Notes: a model not told the origin generated them from the letters alone. A stretch of DNA of 64,000 nt from Candidatus Pelagibacterales bacterium (GCA_002715505.1 PAZF01000002.1:1-64000), one strand, 5' to 3'. Counted from the stretch's first letter, positions 52,142-61,672 are shown. Translations and numbers: made by a program.

Positions 52142-52612
52142 ATGAAAATTTTTGTAAATTTTGTTTTTTTTTTAATTTTAAGCAATGTTTCAGCAGAAGA
52201 CTATATAATAGAGTTTCAAGCAAAAGTTAAAAACCTAAAAGAATTTAATATTTCAAAATCAGAAAAATTTAGAAGTTATGATTTAGAGGGTACATTTACA
52301 GATAATTTTGGTAATTATGGAAAATCAAATACTGTTATTGTTTCTGATATTATAAATGGAAAAATTTTGAGACTTGAAGGTACTAACGAAACTATATTTT
52401 CAGATAATGAAAGAATTTATGGAAAGGCTATCAGAGAAAAAAGTGATATAGATGCGGGTATTGCTGATATTAAAATTATTGGGGCTTCTAAAAAGCTTAA
52501 GCCATTAATAGGAATTTCGTGTATAATAAGTGTAAGATATTTTGAAGATGCTATATTTGGTATTCAAAAATGTAAACTTCCTGGTGATTTAACTAGTCTA
52601 TTAAAAAATTAA
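52142..52612 (+). CDS. Secreted paralog family member G (two-Cys type)
   Basis: 156 aa; signal peptide of ~17 residues (ending VSA). Blocks: GTFTDNFGNYGKSNT (no Cys), FSDNERIYGKAIR (no Cys), KKLKPLIGISC and IQKCKL with the last two Cys. Closest to member D. No clear ribosome site within the AT-rich upstream region, so a leaderless or weak start is possible. Function unknown. Confidence 0.72.
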   Translation: MKIFVNFVFFLILSNVSAEDYIIEFQAKVKNLKEFNISKSEKFRSYDLEGTFTDNFGNYGKSNTVIVSDIINGKILRLEGTNETIFSDNERIYGKAIREKSDIDAGIADIKIIGASKKLKPLIGISCIISVRYFEDAIFGIQKCKLPGDLTSLLKN

Positions 52613-52649
52613 TTAGTCTATAGTTATTTTACATTAAATGTTCAATAGT

Positions 52650-53804
52650 TTAGATGCAAAGACGTCCTCCAGATAGAATATATCTTGCAGAGGGTTTATA
52701 AAAATTTCTAAATGATGCCCTTTTTATTTCTTTTAGACTATAAACACTGCCACCTTTTAGGGTAAAATAGTTATTTTTAAACCAAGGCAATGAATATTCC
52801 TTATAAGGATAAGGTTTGAAGCCCTTATATCCAAAAAATTGATTAGAACTCCATTCCCAAACTTTATATTTATTCTTAATTTTTTTATATGAAGCCTCCC
52901 ATTCAAATTCATGAGGCAATCTACATTCGTAGTAGTTAGCAAATGCTTCCAATTCAAATTTACTTATATTTGAAACTGGCATATTTTTTTTTACTTTATC
53001 AAACCCTTTATAAGTAGAAATTAAAAATCTTTTTTTATCTATAAAGATCCAATTTAAAGGATGAGAAATTTGATTTTTAATTTTCCAATTCCATCCCTCT
53101 TTAGTCCAAAGGTATTTTTTTTTATACCCTCCTTCGTCTATAAAACCTAGCCATTCAGGAATAGTAATTAGATTATTAGAGATTTTAAAGCTATTTAAAT
53201 GAGCTCTATGATTAGGTGTTTCATTATCATAAAAAAATTTTTTCTTGTTAGGGCCAATGAGATAATAGCCATCATTGATATTCAATCCTTTAAATTTATA
53301 AACAGCTGGATTAATATGAGAGTCGACACTTAATCTTTTTTTATTATATTTAATATTTATTAAATTTAAAATATTTTTTATATTCTCAATATGTTGAGAA
53401 TGGTGGCTATTTAAAAAATCAATTAAGTAAGATAAATTTGACTTAGTAATATTTTTATTATTAAAAATCTCTAATAATAGAATAATATTACTACTAAATA
53501 ATTTTTTCGAAAAACTAATTATTTTTTTTGCATTTGGAAGACCAATATGCCTTTTATTAAGAGGTAATTTTGTAGCATCAGCAATTTTTTTTAATTTATT
53601 TTCATAATAGCAATCATTGAGTAGCTTGCTTCTTATCCAAATTACCTCAATAAAAAGACAGTGTATAATGTGCCATCCTATAGGGCTTAATTCAGAATGA
53701 ATTTTTAAATTAATTTTATCTAAAGATATTTTAGATGCTAAATCTAAAATAATTTGTTGTTTTACCTCTAATTCTTTAGTTTTCTTAATTAAGCTTGAAG
53801 TCAT
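52650..53804 (-). CDS. egtB: Ergothioneine biosynthesis sulfoxide synthase EgtB
   Basis: 384 aa. The N-terminal DinB-like half has the iron ligands: WHIIH (His45/His48) and HHSQHIE (H-x3-H-x-E, residues 134-140). The C-terminal half is the formylglycine-enzyme-like domain (LPHEFEWEASYKK, KVWEWSSNQF, RASFRNFY). EgtB joins gamma-Glu-Cys or Cys to hercynine with O2. It starts at the last base of the egtC stop (TAATG), so the pair is coupled. Confidence 0.9.
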   Translation of the reverse strand: MTSSLIKKTKELEVKQQIILDLASKISLDKINLKIHSELSPIGWHIIHCLFIEVIWIRSKLLNDCYYENKLKKIADATKLPLNKRHIGLPNAKKIISFSKKLFSSNIILLLEIFNNKNITKSNLSYLIDFLNSHHSQHIENIKNILNLINIKYNKKRLSVDSHINPAVYKFKGLNINDGYYLIGPNKKKFFYDNETPNHRAHLNSFKISNNLITIPEWLGFIDEGGYKKKYLWTKEGWNWKIKNQISHPLNWIFIDKKRFLISTYKGFDKVKKNMPVSNISKFELEAFANYYECRLPHEFEWEASYKKIKNKYKVWEWSSNQFFGYKGFKPYPYKEYSLPWFKNNYFTLKGGSVYSLKEIKRASFRNFYKPSARYILSGGRLCI

Positions 53805-54562
53805 TATAGGTTAGTAATTTTAAATGAATTCATTTTACATTCTAATAAAGAATAATCTTTAACCTTTAACCAATCTTTTTCATCTAGTTTTTCAGAAGAT
53901 ATATATATATTGTTACTACTATCTTTTAGAAGATATAATGAAGGACAACGAGCTTCTAAAGAAAATTTTGTTGCATACAACTTAATATTATTTCCCCGAG
54001 TACATATCAAAAAGTTTAACATTGCTTCCTGGCAAATATCTCTCAAAATATCAATGGTTTTATAAATAGCTTTAGATATATTTTTCTCTTGATTATAACA
54101 ATGAATAAACAAGAAAAATATATATTCAGAATCAGTGTTTCCCTTTATTTCAGAAAGTAATTTATTATCTATTAGATCAATTATTTTTTCCTTTACTGAA
54201 TCATGAAAGTTTTTAATGTATCCATTATGTGAAAATAAAAGATCTTTATATATAAAAGGATGAGTATTACTATAACTTAAATCTTTTGATATTGTAGCAC
54301 TTCGTACATTAGCAAGCACTATGTCTGAGGATAAATTTTTTGTAACTGCATCTAGATTAGGATCGTTCCATATTGGAAGAACGCTTTTATATAAATAGAA
54401 GTTACTGTTTGAATTCCAAGCAATTCCAAAACCATCTGCATTTAATTTTGCATTTTCCATTTCTTTAGGATTAAAAGCCATATTAACTAAGGAATGCTTT
54501 TTTTTAAAAAGAATATTATATAATAATTCTTTTTCTCCTATATAACCTAAATGTCTACACAT
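53804..54562 (-). CDS. egtC: Ergothioneine biosynthesis glutamine amidohydrolase EgtC
   Basis: 252 aa class II glutamine amidotransferase-like hydrolase; Cys2 (MCRHLGYIG) is the N-terminal nucleophile after Met removal. FGIAWN, NVRSAT, HPFIYKDLLFSHNGYI and NTDSEYIF are typical. It removes gamma-Glu from the EgtB product, implying the gamma-glutamylcysteine route. EgtA and EgtE are not in the window. Confidence 0.9.
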   Translation of the reverse strand: MCRHLGYIGEKELLYNILFKKKHSLVNMAFNPKEMENAKLNADGFGIAWNSNSNFYLYKSVLPIWNDPNLDAVTKNLSSDIVLANVRSATISKDLSYSNTHPFIYKDLLFSHNGYIKNFHDSVKEKIIDLIDNKLLSEIKGNTDSEYIFFLFIHCYNQEKNISKAIYKTIDILRDICQEAMLNFLICTRGNNIKLYATKFSLEARCPSLYLLKDSSNNIYISSEKLDEKDWLKVKDYSLLECKMNSFKITNL

Positions 54563-54639
54563 AACTAAAATTAATAAATAAAAATAGTATTATGTCATAA
54601 AATTATACAAATACTGATATTTATTACTTGCCTGGTTTA

Positions 54640-55122
54640 TTAATTATTAATTTTTTTGTTATGAGCCACTATGTCTTCAGGCCAAATTCTCTTCCACTTT
54701 TCTGTAAAGTAATTACCAAAAGAATTATGAGTTATAGCAAAAGAATTTAAATCTTCAGAAATACCTATGCTTGATGCTCCCCAGTTGACATCTCCATTGA
54801 AAAAATATACCGCATTTTCACCCTCATATTTATTTTCAGTTATTTTTTTTTGTTTTCCTGTAACTTTTCCCATTACAAAACACGAGTCTATATGAACTTG
54901 GTAATAAAAATCATTTTCATCTTTGTAAAACATAGTTACACAACCAGCTGGTCCTTCATTTGCAATAGTTTTGGTCCAAATTCCTTCTATGGTATCTAAT
55001 TTTTTATTCAAAAAAAATTTATTTATAACATCCGTATATTCAGAAGAAGAAAGACGTATTGTAGGAAGAAACATTAAAATAGCTAATAAAACACAATTTA
55101 ATTTTTTTAAAAAGGAAAACAT
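54640..55122 (-). CDS. Secreted hypothetical protein, 160 aa
   Basis: Signal peptide to about residue 27 (ending RLSSS). The mature domain has GIWTKTIANEGPAGCVTMF and HIDSCFVMGKVTG, two Cys, and many Gly/Asn, like small beta-rich secreted proteins of marine Alphaproteobacteria. Not related to the A-H family at motif level. It sits between egtC and the MFS gene. Confidence 0.6.
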   Translation of the reverse strand: MFSFLKKLNCVLLAILMFLPTIRLSSSEYTDVINKFFLNKKLDTIEGIWTKTIANEGPAGCVTMFYKDENDFYYQVHIDSCFVMGKVTGKQKKITENKYEGENAVYFFNGDVNWGASSIGISEDLNSFAITHNSFGNYFTEKWKRIWPEDIVAHNKKINN

Positions 55123-55212
55123 CCTATTACTATAGTACTTAATATCTTAAATTCAAGGCAGTGAGTTCAGTTTTATCGGACATTAAACTAATATTAGGAT
55201 AGGCTAAGTAAT

Positions 55213-56454
55213 ATGCTTAAAAAATATTTCAATAAAAATATATTATCTTTAGTTTATTTAATTATCATAGGAGAATTAGTTTTTTCATTACCCTTTCATA
55301 TTAGTAGATTCTTTAGACCATCATTGTTAGATGATTATAATTATTCCAATACTATGCTAGGAATTGCTTTTAGTGTTTATGGTATAACTGCCCTTTTAAG
55401 CTATTTACCTGGAGGATATATTGCAGATAAGGTGTCTCCAAAATATTTATTATTCTTATCTCTGTTATTAACCTCCATGGGGGGGTTATTTTTACTTTTA
55501 AATCCTAGTTTTTTTTGGTTATGCGTTATTTATGGGTATTGGGGATTAACAACTATATTATTTTTTTGGGCAGCTCTTATAAAAGCAACTAGAAATATAG
55601 CTGGAGAAAGACAAGGCCTTTCATTTGGTGCACTTGAAGCAGGAAGAGGCTTAGTAGCCTCATTATGCGCTTCTTTGGCAGTAGTTATATATTCCTCTAA
55701 TATAATAACTAACTTTTATTTTAAGCTATTTTCAAAAGATATATCTTCATTGACAGTAGTAATATTTTATTACTCATTCATGACATTTCTGTCATCAATA
55801 ATGATTTTATTTCTTTTTAAGAATGACCTCAAACAAAAAACTAATAAAATAAAAGTGAGATTTGATTATGTATATAGTCATTACAAACCTATTATTTGTA
55901 TTTCTATAGTTGTTTTAGCAGCATATGCTGGATATAAAGGAATAGACTACTATGCTCTTTATTTTTATGAAGTTTTTGGCTACAGCAAAGAAAAGTCTGC
56001 TCTCATTGTAGCTAATTTATCTTATCTAAGACCTATATCAGCATTGTCAGCAGGAATAATTGCAGACAGAGTAACTTCTAAGCTTTCTAGTTTATTTCTA
56101 TTCATACTTTTATTACTATCCTATTCATTTCTAGTTTTTATTGAGATTAATAATCATATGTTATATTTTCTATATTTTAATTTTATTACTACTATGATTG
56201 CAATATTTTCATTGAGGGGTATTTTTTATAGTTTGTTACAAGAAATGAAATTACCTCTTGGTATAACAGGGATAGCAGTTGGAATAGTATCCTTTATTGG
56301 ATATATGCCTGATATATTTATAGGACCGATATTTGGGTACTTTTTAGATAATTATGATAATTTAAAACCTTTTCAACTTTGTTTTCTGACTCTTCTTGCA
56401 TTAAGTATTTTTGGATTTGCTTCTTCTTTTTACTTAAGAAAAATAAAAATCTAA
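55213..56454 (+). CDS. MFS transporter in the ergothioneine neighbourhood
   Basis: 413 aa with about 12 membrane segments. GGYIADKVSPKYLLF (motif A between TM2 and TM3) and a second-half repeat SAGIIADRVTSKLSS are present. Substrate unknown; position between egtC and egtD suggests transport of ergothioneine or a precursor, but this is context inference only. It converges on egtD with a 24-base gap. Confidence 0.85.
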   Translation: MLKKYFNKNILSLVYLIIIGELVFSLPFHISRFFRPSLLDDYNYSNTMLGIAFSVYGITALLSYLPGGYIADKVSPKYLLFLSLLLTSMGGLFLLLNPSFFWLCVIYGYWGLTTILFFWAALIKATRNIAGERQGLSFGALEAGRGLVASLCASLAVVIYSSNIITNFYFKLFSKDISSLTVVIFYYSFMTFLSSIMILFLFKNDLKQKTNKIKVRFDYVYSHYKPIICISIVVLAAYAGYKGIDYYALYFYEVFGYSKEKSALIVANLSYLRPISALSAGIIADRVTSKLSSLFLFILLLLSYSFLVFIEINNHMLYFLYFNFITTMIAIFSLRGIFYSLLQEMKLPLGITGIAVGIVSFIGYMPDIFIGPIFGYFLDNYDNLKPFQLCFLTLLALSIFGFASSFYLRKIKI

Positions 56455-56478
56455 CTTCAGGAAAGCCCTTTATATAAT

Positions 56479-57438
56479 CTAATAGGTGTATTTGTTTAAA
56501 AGATAGAGAGAAAAGTAATTATTTATATCACTATAAGTTTTTAAAATGTTCAGAGAAGATTTATTAAAAATTTCATTAATAGCATTTTCAGAAAACTTTC
56601 TACTAATTTCAGTAAGTATTTTATCTCCTTTTTTAAAAAAAATCTCTTTACCGTCAGGAATAATAATTTTTTGATCTTTTTTTAGCTTTAGGTACATCTC
56701 AATTTGTGATTTATTTTTATTAAAAATTGCAGTGTGTAAAAAGTTTTCTTTCTTAAAGTTTAAATTGTATTTTTTATTAATTACATTCAGAATATTTTTA
56801 TTAAATTCCCCTGTGATTCCGTTGTCATCGTTATAAGCTGCTTCTAAAACATTGTTATCTTTAATTTTATCTACTCCTATCAATATAGTATCATTTTTAT
56901 TCATAACTTTAGATACTGAAGTAAGAAAATTAATAGCCGTGTCATTATCAAAATTACCAATGGTGCTTCCTAAAAATAAAAACATTCTATTTTTAGTACT
57001 TTTTTTCAGAACGTTAAGTTCTTTAAAAAAGTCACCTTGTATAAGTTCTATCTTTAAATCATTGCTGATATTTTTTAATTCATTATGGCACATTTGAAGT
57101 GCTTTATTTGATATGTCAAAGGAAATATATTTGAAGTTCTTAACTTTATCAACAGCATCTAATATAAGCACCTTAGTTTTCTTGGATGATCCACTTCCTA
57201 GTTCAAGAAACTCATCGGCCATAGATACATCTAATATACTGATAGAATTTTCTTCTAATATTTTTTTTTCTGTCCTAGTTAAGTAATATTCATTTGTATC
57301 ACAAATTTTTTCAAAAAGCTTACTACCAATGTCATCATACAAGTATTTTGTAGGAATTCTTTTTTGCTCTAAAGATTTAATTAAATCAATTAAATCATTT
57401 GAAAAATCTGATACAGGTTTTTGCTTGATATTTAGCAT
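56479..57438 (-). CDS. egtD: L-histidine N-alpha-methyltransferase EgtD
   Basis: 319 aa. The N-terminus IPTKYLYDDIGSKLFEKIC and YYLTRTEKKIL are signature segments; FLELGSGSSKKTKVL is the SAM-binding motif I; FLFLGSTIGNFDN follows. It trimethylates histidine to hercynine, the first step to ergothioneine. It is separated from egtBC by the MFS gene on the other strand. Confidence 0.92.
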   Translation of the reverse strand: MLNIKQKPVSDFSNDLIDLIKSLEQKRIPTKYLYDDIGSKLFEKICDTNEYYLTRTEKKILEENSISILDVSMADEFLELGSGSSKKTKVLILDAVDKVKNFKYISFDISNKALQMCHNELKNISNDLKIELIQGDFFKELNVLKKSTKNRMFLFLGSTIGNFDNDTAINFLTSVSKVMNKNDTILIGVDKIKDNNVLEAAYNDDNGITGEFNKNILNVINKKYNLNFKKENFLHTAIFNKNKSQIEMYLKLKKDQKIIIPDGKEIFFKKGDKILTEISRKFSENAINEIFNKSSLNILKTYSDINNYFSLYLLNKYTY

Positions 57439-57660
57439 GGCTCTTAAAATTTAAAATAATATACAAACATTTATTTATTAATTAGTAAAGAATAATATGA
57501 TTTATATATATTTTAAATTACAAGATTAATTCTAATAGAATTTATTTATACATTCTTTCAAGGAATCTTTATTAAAATTTACCAACCCACGAAATGTGGA
57601 TTCATTTAAAAATTGAAACACCCAATTCAAAAGTATCAGTTCATTTGTATTGCAAAGAGA

Positions 57661-58488
57661 CTATTTTTTCTGGCAGAGATAACTGATTCCCCCTACAATT
57701 TTAGATGTCAGTAAATTATGCGCTAACTGATAAAAGTTTAGTACATTCTTAGAAGCAGTGTGCCCAAAAAGATCAACATTTTTGTTAAATTCTTTCTTAT
57801 ATTTTATAAGTCTTTTTTTTGTAAAATTGGACCAATTAGCACTCATGTCTTTATGAGAGATAATAATAAATTTATGAGATTTTAACTCTTCTAAATATTC
57901 ATCATATTTAACTAAATGATTAGCATGAAATATTCTAGAAAGATTCAATCTTTCTTTTTTATTTAGTTTATCTACCAAAAAAAAATCTTCAGAGTAAAAA
58001 TACCCTTTAGATTTAAGCAAAGAAAAAATTTGTTTAAATAGTTTATTTCTATTAGGTATATGATAAAGAGCTAACCAACTTACTATGCTATCAAATGTCT
58101 TATTTTTTATAGCAAATTGAAGAATATCTTTTTCTATATGTCTTACTTTATTATCAAGTTTATATTCATTTGTTAGAATTTTTGCAATATTACTTAATTC
58201 TTTCTGAATTTCTACAGCATAAACATTAGCTCTGGTTTTACTTGCTATATATCTTGCAGGCCCTCCTATACCAGATCCAATGTCTAATACATTACTGCTA
58301 GCTTTAATTTTAGTTTCTTTAATAGCTAACTCAACAGCATCTACACCATTGTAATGCAAATGGTCTATTACTGAAAATTCATTAATAGTAGGTAATCTTT
58401 TTAAGTTATTTTTTAGTTGCTTATAGCTTTTTAAAAATCTGTCTGTAGATTTATATAGATTCATTTCTTTGATATTGTAATTAATCAT
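57661..58488 (-). CDS. SAM-dependent methyltransferase (sarcosine/phosphoethanolamine N-MT-like)
   Basis: 275 aa class I methyltransferase. VLDIGSGIGGPARYIA is motif I; YAVEIQKEL, SWLALYHIPNR and FYSEDFF follow. The DIGSGxGG form recalls N-methyltransferases that make dimethylglycine/betaine or methylate phosphoethanolamine; substrate is inferred only. Separated from egtD by a 222-base spacer with nothing recognised. Confidence 0.78.
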   Translation of the reverse strand: MINYNIKEMNLYKSTDRFLKSYKQLKNNLKRLPTINEFSVIDHLHYNGVDAVELAIKETKIKASSNVLDIGSGIGGPARYIASKTRANVYAVEIQKELSNIAKILTNEYKLDNKVRHIEKDILQFAIKNKTFDSIVSWLALYHIPNRNKLFKQIFSLLKSKGYFYSEDFFLVDKLNKKERLNLSRIFHANHLVKYDEYLEELKSHKFIIISHKDMSANWSNFTKKRLIKYKKEFNKNVDLFGHTASKNVLNFYQLAHNLLTSKIVGGISYLCQKK

Positions 58489-58572
58489 AATTTTTACTTT
58501 CTTAGACCTATTTAGTGTAATTTAAATTAAGTTTTTTAATACTAATTTTTTTTTTTTTCGTATACTAATTTT

Positions 58573-58983
58573 ATGAAGTCTTTTATTAATAAAATTCCTA
58601 GTTTTAATTTTTCTCATTGGTTGCTTAGAATTCCCCTTTCTATCGTTTTTATTCAACAAGGTCTTTCAAAATTCCCAGTCTCTTTAGAAGATGCAGAGTC
58701 TTATGATTTACCTTATCTTGTTTGGTGGGTGGTAGCCTATGGCGAATTAGGGGCTGGGTTTGGGCTGATAGCAGGAGGTTTATTTTCTAATCTTTTTCAA
58801 AACTATAGTTGGGTTGGTGATTTAGTAACTCGTTTTAGCGGTTTTACAATAGGATGTATTACCACTGGGGTTATCTGGATCGCAAAACCTGAATCTATAG
58901 TAGATGTTTTATTATATGATAACCTTCATGTAATGCTATGGGTTGGAGGATTATTTTTTGCTTTAAAAGGAAGCAATAACTAA
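58573..58983 (+). CDS. DoxX family membrane protein
   Basis: 136 aa with about four membrane segments. LLRIPLSIVFIQQGLSKFP at the start and GELGAGFGLIAGGLF are typical of DoxX-like quinone-linked or stress proteins. Role unknown here. Confidence 0.8.
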   Translation: MKSFINKIPSFNFSHWLLRIPLSIVFIQQGLSKFPVSLEDAESYDLPYLVWWVVAYGELGAGFGLIAGGLFSNLFQNYSWVGDLVTRFSGFTIGCITTGVIWIAKPESIVDVLLYDNLHVMLWVGGLFFALKGSNN

Positions 58984-59039
58984 ACTAAGTTACATTATTA
59001 CAAATTTAAAGTTGTAGATTTTACTAGCAATTATATAAT

Positions 59040-60164
59040 ATGATAATGAAAAAAAGCAGAAGAAAAGTTTTATTTGGATCTTTAGCGGTTATATCAGCAT
59101 CAGCTGCTTTAAAAGCTTGTAAAGGAGGAACACCGGAAAATCCCTCAAAATCAACCTCATTAATTAAAAATAAAATTAAATGGAAAATGGCAACCGCATT
59201 TCCTAAAAACTTCCCTGGATCAGATTTAAATGCGCAAAAGATAAAAAATAAAATAGAACTAGCCTCAGATGGCCAACTTCTTATAGAACATTATGGAGCT
59301 GGAGAAATAGTTCCTGCATTTGAAATTTTTGATGCTATTAGAAACGGTACAATTGATTGTGGAGTTTCTGCTCCTTATTATTGGATATCAAAACATAAGG
59401 CTATACCTTTTTTCTGCACTGTCCCTGGAGGAATGACAGCAATAGAAAAATTTGCCTGGGTAACCTACGGAGGAGGTCAGATATTATGGGATAAACTTTA
59501 TTCTCAATTTGGAGTCAAATCAATTCTAGCCGGAAATACTGGTGTTCAAATGGGAGGTTGGTTTAGATCAGAAATTAAGTCTATAGATGATTTTAAAGGA
59601 ATTAAAATGAGAATTCCAGGAATAGGCGCTGAAATTATAAATAAACTGGGAGGAACTGCTGTAAATATGCCCGCAGGAGAAATAATGCCAGCACTCCAAC
59701 AAGGTGTTATTGATGCAGCAGAATGGGTTGGTCCTTGGGTAGACAAAATCTCTGGATTTCATAAAATTACCAAATATTATTATGGGCCTGGAGTTCATGA
59801 GCCAGGTACAGCAAATGAATTTATTATGGATTTATCTAAGTGGTTAAATCTGCCTAAATACCTAAAGGAAATAATAGTGAATGTATGTAATTCAGTTTAC
59901 TTAGAAAGTTTGGGAGAATACATGTACCAAAATTCTCTATCCCTTAATGAACTAGAAAGCAAATATGGTGTAATCATTAATCATTTTCCAAATGAAGTCA
60001 CTAAAGAAATGTTTAAAATATCTAGGGAAGTGGTAGAAGGCTTTTCTAATTTAGGAGAAATTCACAAAGAAATATTTAACAGCTGGGAAGTAATATTAAA
60101 GCAATTTAATAGATATCAAAATTTTGGAGATTATGGCTACATCAAAGAAAGAATTCAAACTTAA
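59040..60164 (+). CDS. TRAP-type 2-oxoacid/lactate-like periplasmic binding protein
   Basis: 374 aa. A twin-Arg leader (KSRRKVLFG) ends at a possible lipobox (LKAC). The binding fold has IDDFKGIKMRIPGIGAEI with the ligand-contacting Arg, and DAAEWVGPWVD, as in the TakP/lactate subgroup that binds 2-oxo or hydroxy acids with a metal. No TRAP membrane subunits (DctQ/DctM) are nearby. The 3' end overlaps the next gene by 32 bases. Confidence 0.85.
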   Translation: MIMKKSRRKVLFGSLAVISASAALKACKGGTPENPSKSTSLIKNKIKWKMATAFPKNFPGSDLNAQKIKNKIELASDGQLLIEHYGAGEIVPAFEIFDAIRNGTIDCGVSAPYYWISKHKAIPFFCTVPGGMTAIEKFAWVTYGGGQILWDKLYSQFGVKSILAGNTGVQMGGWFRSEIKSIDDFKGIKMRIPGIGAEIINKLGGTAVNMPAGEIMPALQQGVIDAAEWVGPWVDKISGFHKITKYYYGPGVHEPGTANEFIMDLSKWLNLPKYLKEIIVNVCNSVYLESLGEYMYQNSLSLNELESKYGVIINHFPNEVTKEMFKISREVVEGFSNLGEIHKEIFNSWEVILKQFNRYQNFGDYGYIKERIQT

Positions 60165-60765
60165 AAAAATTAATCGAAGAAGTTTTTTTTCCATAATAAG
60201 TTATTTTTCAATTCATTTGTTAAATGCTTCCAATTATTGCAATATAACTCCAATGCAACCTGTGGGTCCTTTTTTTAAAAATAAACATATCAATTATTCT
60301 AAAGATATGACAAACAACAAAAAAGCCAAAGGAGAGATAATTCAAGTTAAAGGTAAAGTATTAGATAAAAATTGTAATCCATATTCTTTTACTACTGTTT
60401 ATATTTGGCAAGCAAATACTTATGGAAAGTACAATCATAAACATGATATTTCTAAAAACAAGATAGATTATAATTTTAATGGTTATACAAAAATAAAGAC
60501 TGATAAATACGGATTTTACAAATTTATAACAATAATGCCTGGAGGTTACAAAGTATCAAATGATATTATTAGACCGCCCCATATACATTTATTTATAACT
60601 ACTAAAAATAATAAAAAATTATCTACACAGCTATATGTAAAAGATCACCCTTTAAATAAAAAAGACTTTTTATTTAACACTATCAAAAAAAGTTCCTTAT
60701 TAGAATTAGACTTTAAAAAAGCATCCTCTGATATTAAAAAAGCTTATTTAGATATAATAATATAA
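60133..60765 (+). CDS. Tat-exported intradiol-dioxygenase-like protein
   Basis: About 210 aa from ATG 60133 (GGAG five bases before). A twin-Arg signal (INRRSFFSI) precedes a protocatechuate 3,4-dioxygenase-like domain with PVGPFF, GKYNHKHD (Tyr), GGYKVSN (Tyr) and RPPHIHLFI (two His): the four Fe(III) ligands Tyr, Tyr, His, His are all present. Substrate unknown; an aromatic diol is expected. It lies inside the TRAP gene end, so coupled. Confidence 0.8.
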   Translation: MATSKKEFKLKKINRRSFFSIISYFSIHLLNASNYCNITPMQPVGPFFKNKHINYSKDMTNNKKAKGEIIQVKGKVLDKNCNPYSFTTVYIWQANTYGKYNHKHDISKNKIDYNFNGYTKIKTDKYGFYKFITIMPGGYKVSNDIIRPPHIHLFITTKNNKKLSTQLYVKDHPLNKKDFLFNTIKKSSLLELDFKKASSDIKKAYLDIII

Positions 60766-60787
60766 AAAATAACTTTTTAAATTTTAT

Positions 60788-61636
60788 TCACTTCTGAGCA
60801 ATTACTAATGATATTTTTGCCTTATAATCTTTTTTTTTTCTATAAATAGATTTAATAAGTAAATTTTTTAGTTCATCTTTAATTTTATTTTTTTCCAAAT
60901 AATTTAATTTAAGGTCTCTAATCATTCTAGCGCCAATACCTATATTAATTAATATCTCAATATCATTATTAATATCATTTGCAGGTAAAAAAGTTTTTAT
61001 TTCAACTATTTTTATATTTCTGAAATTATTATTGTTCAAAATTTTATAAATATACTTGTCATTATTAAAAGAAAATGGGCCTGCTTTTTTATTTATATGA
61101 GGTCTCTTAACACCTATTACATTAGTGACTGCAAGTGCCGGCAAAGAAAAGAATTGATTATAATTAATATCTTTCCAGCAAACAAAAGTTAAAAAACCTG
61201 ATTTTTTTAAGGACTTATATATATTATGAAAAGCTAAAGTTGGGTTATCAAAAAACATAAGGCCAAATCTAGAAATAACATGATCAAACTTTTTTTTTTT
61301 AAATGAATGATTTTGAATATCTACTTGCTTGCTTTTAATATTTTTAATACCTTTGTTAGTCTTTTTAAATAAATCTAACATAGGTAGAGATATATCTATT
61401 CCTAACACTTCTCCATTAATCCCTACTTTATTAGAACATATTTTACTTGTATGGCCTGAGCCACATCCTACATCTAAGACTTTATGATTTTTTTTTATAT
61501 CAATATACTCAAATAATTTTTCTGTTATTATGGAAAACTTTTTATTTAATTCATTATCATAAGATATCCAATATGAAACTGTTTTATTATTCCAATATTT
61601 ATATTGATCTATTGAACCGATCTGATTAAGTTTCAA
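60788..61636 (-). CDS. SAM-dependent methyltransferase (UbiE-like)
   Basis: 282 aa. Motif I VLDVGCGSGHTSKIC, then VLGIDISLPMLDLF and HVISRFGLMFFDNP are typical of small-molecule methyltransferases. Substrate unknown. It converges on the dioxygenase-like gene. Confidence 0.85.
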   Translation of the reverse strand: MKLNQIGSIDQYKYWNNKTVSYWISYDNELNKKFSIITEKLFEYIDIKKNHKVLDVGCGSGHTSKICSNKVGINGEVLGIDISLPMLDLFKKTNKGIKNIKSKQVDIQNHSFKKKKFDHVISRFGLMFFDNPTLAFHNIYKSLKKSGFLTFVCWKDINYNQFFSLPALAVTNVIGVKRPHINKKAGPFSFNNDKYIYKILNNNNFRNIKIVEIKTFLPANDINNDIEILINIGIGARMIRDLKLNYLEKNKIKDELKNLLIKSIYRKKKDYKAKISLVIAQK

Positions 61637-61672
61637 TGTATCTCCTAATATATTTTAAAATTATACTGTCAC

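Noticed and set aside
54640-55122. Secreted 160-aa protein as a further member of the paralog family
   Set aside because: It has a signal peptide and two Cys but lacks the G-N-Y-G, G-T-G-x-Y and K-C-K blocks.
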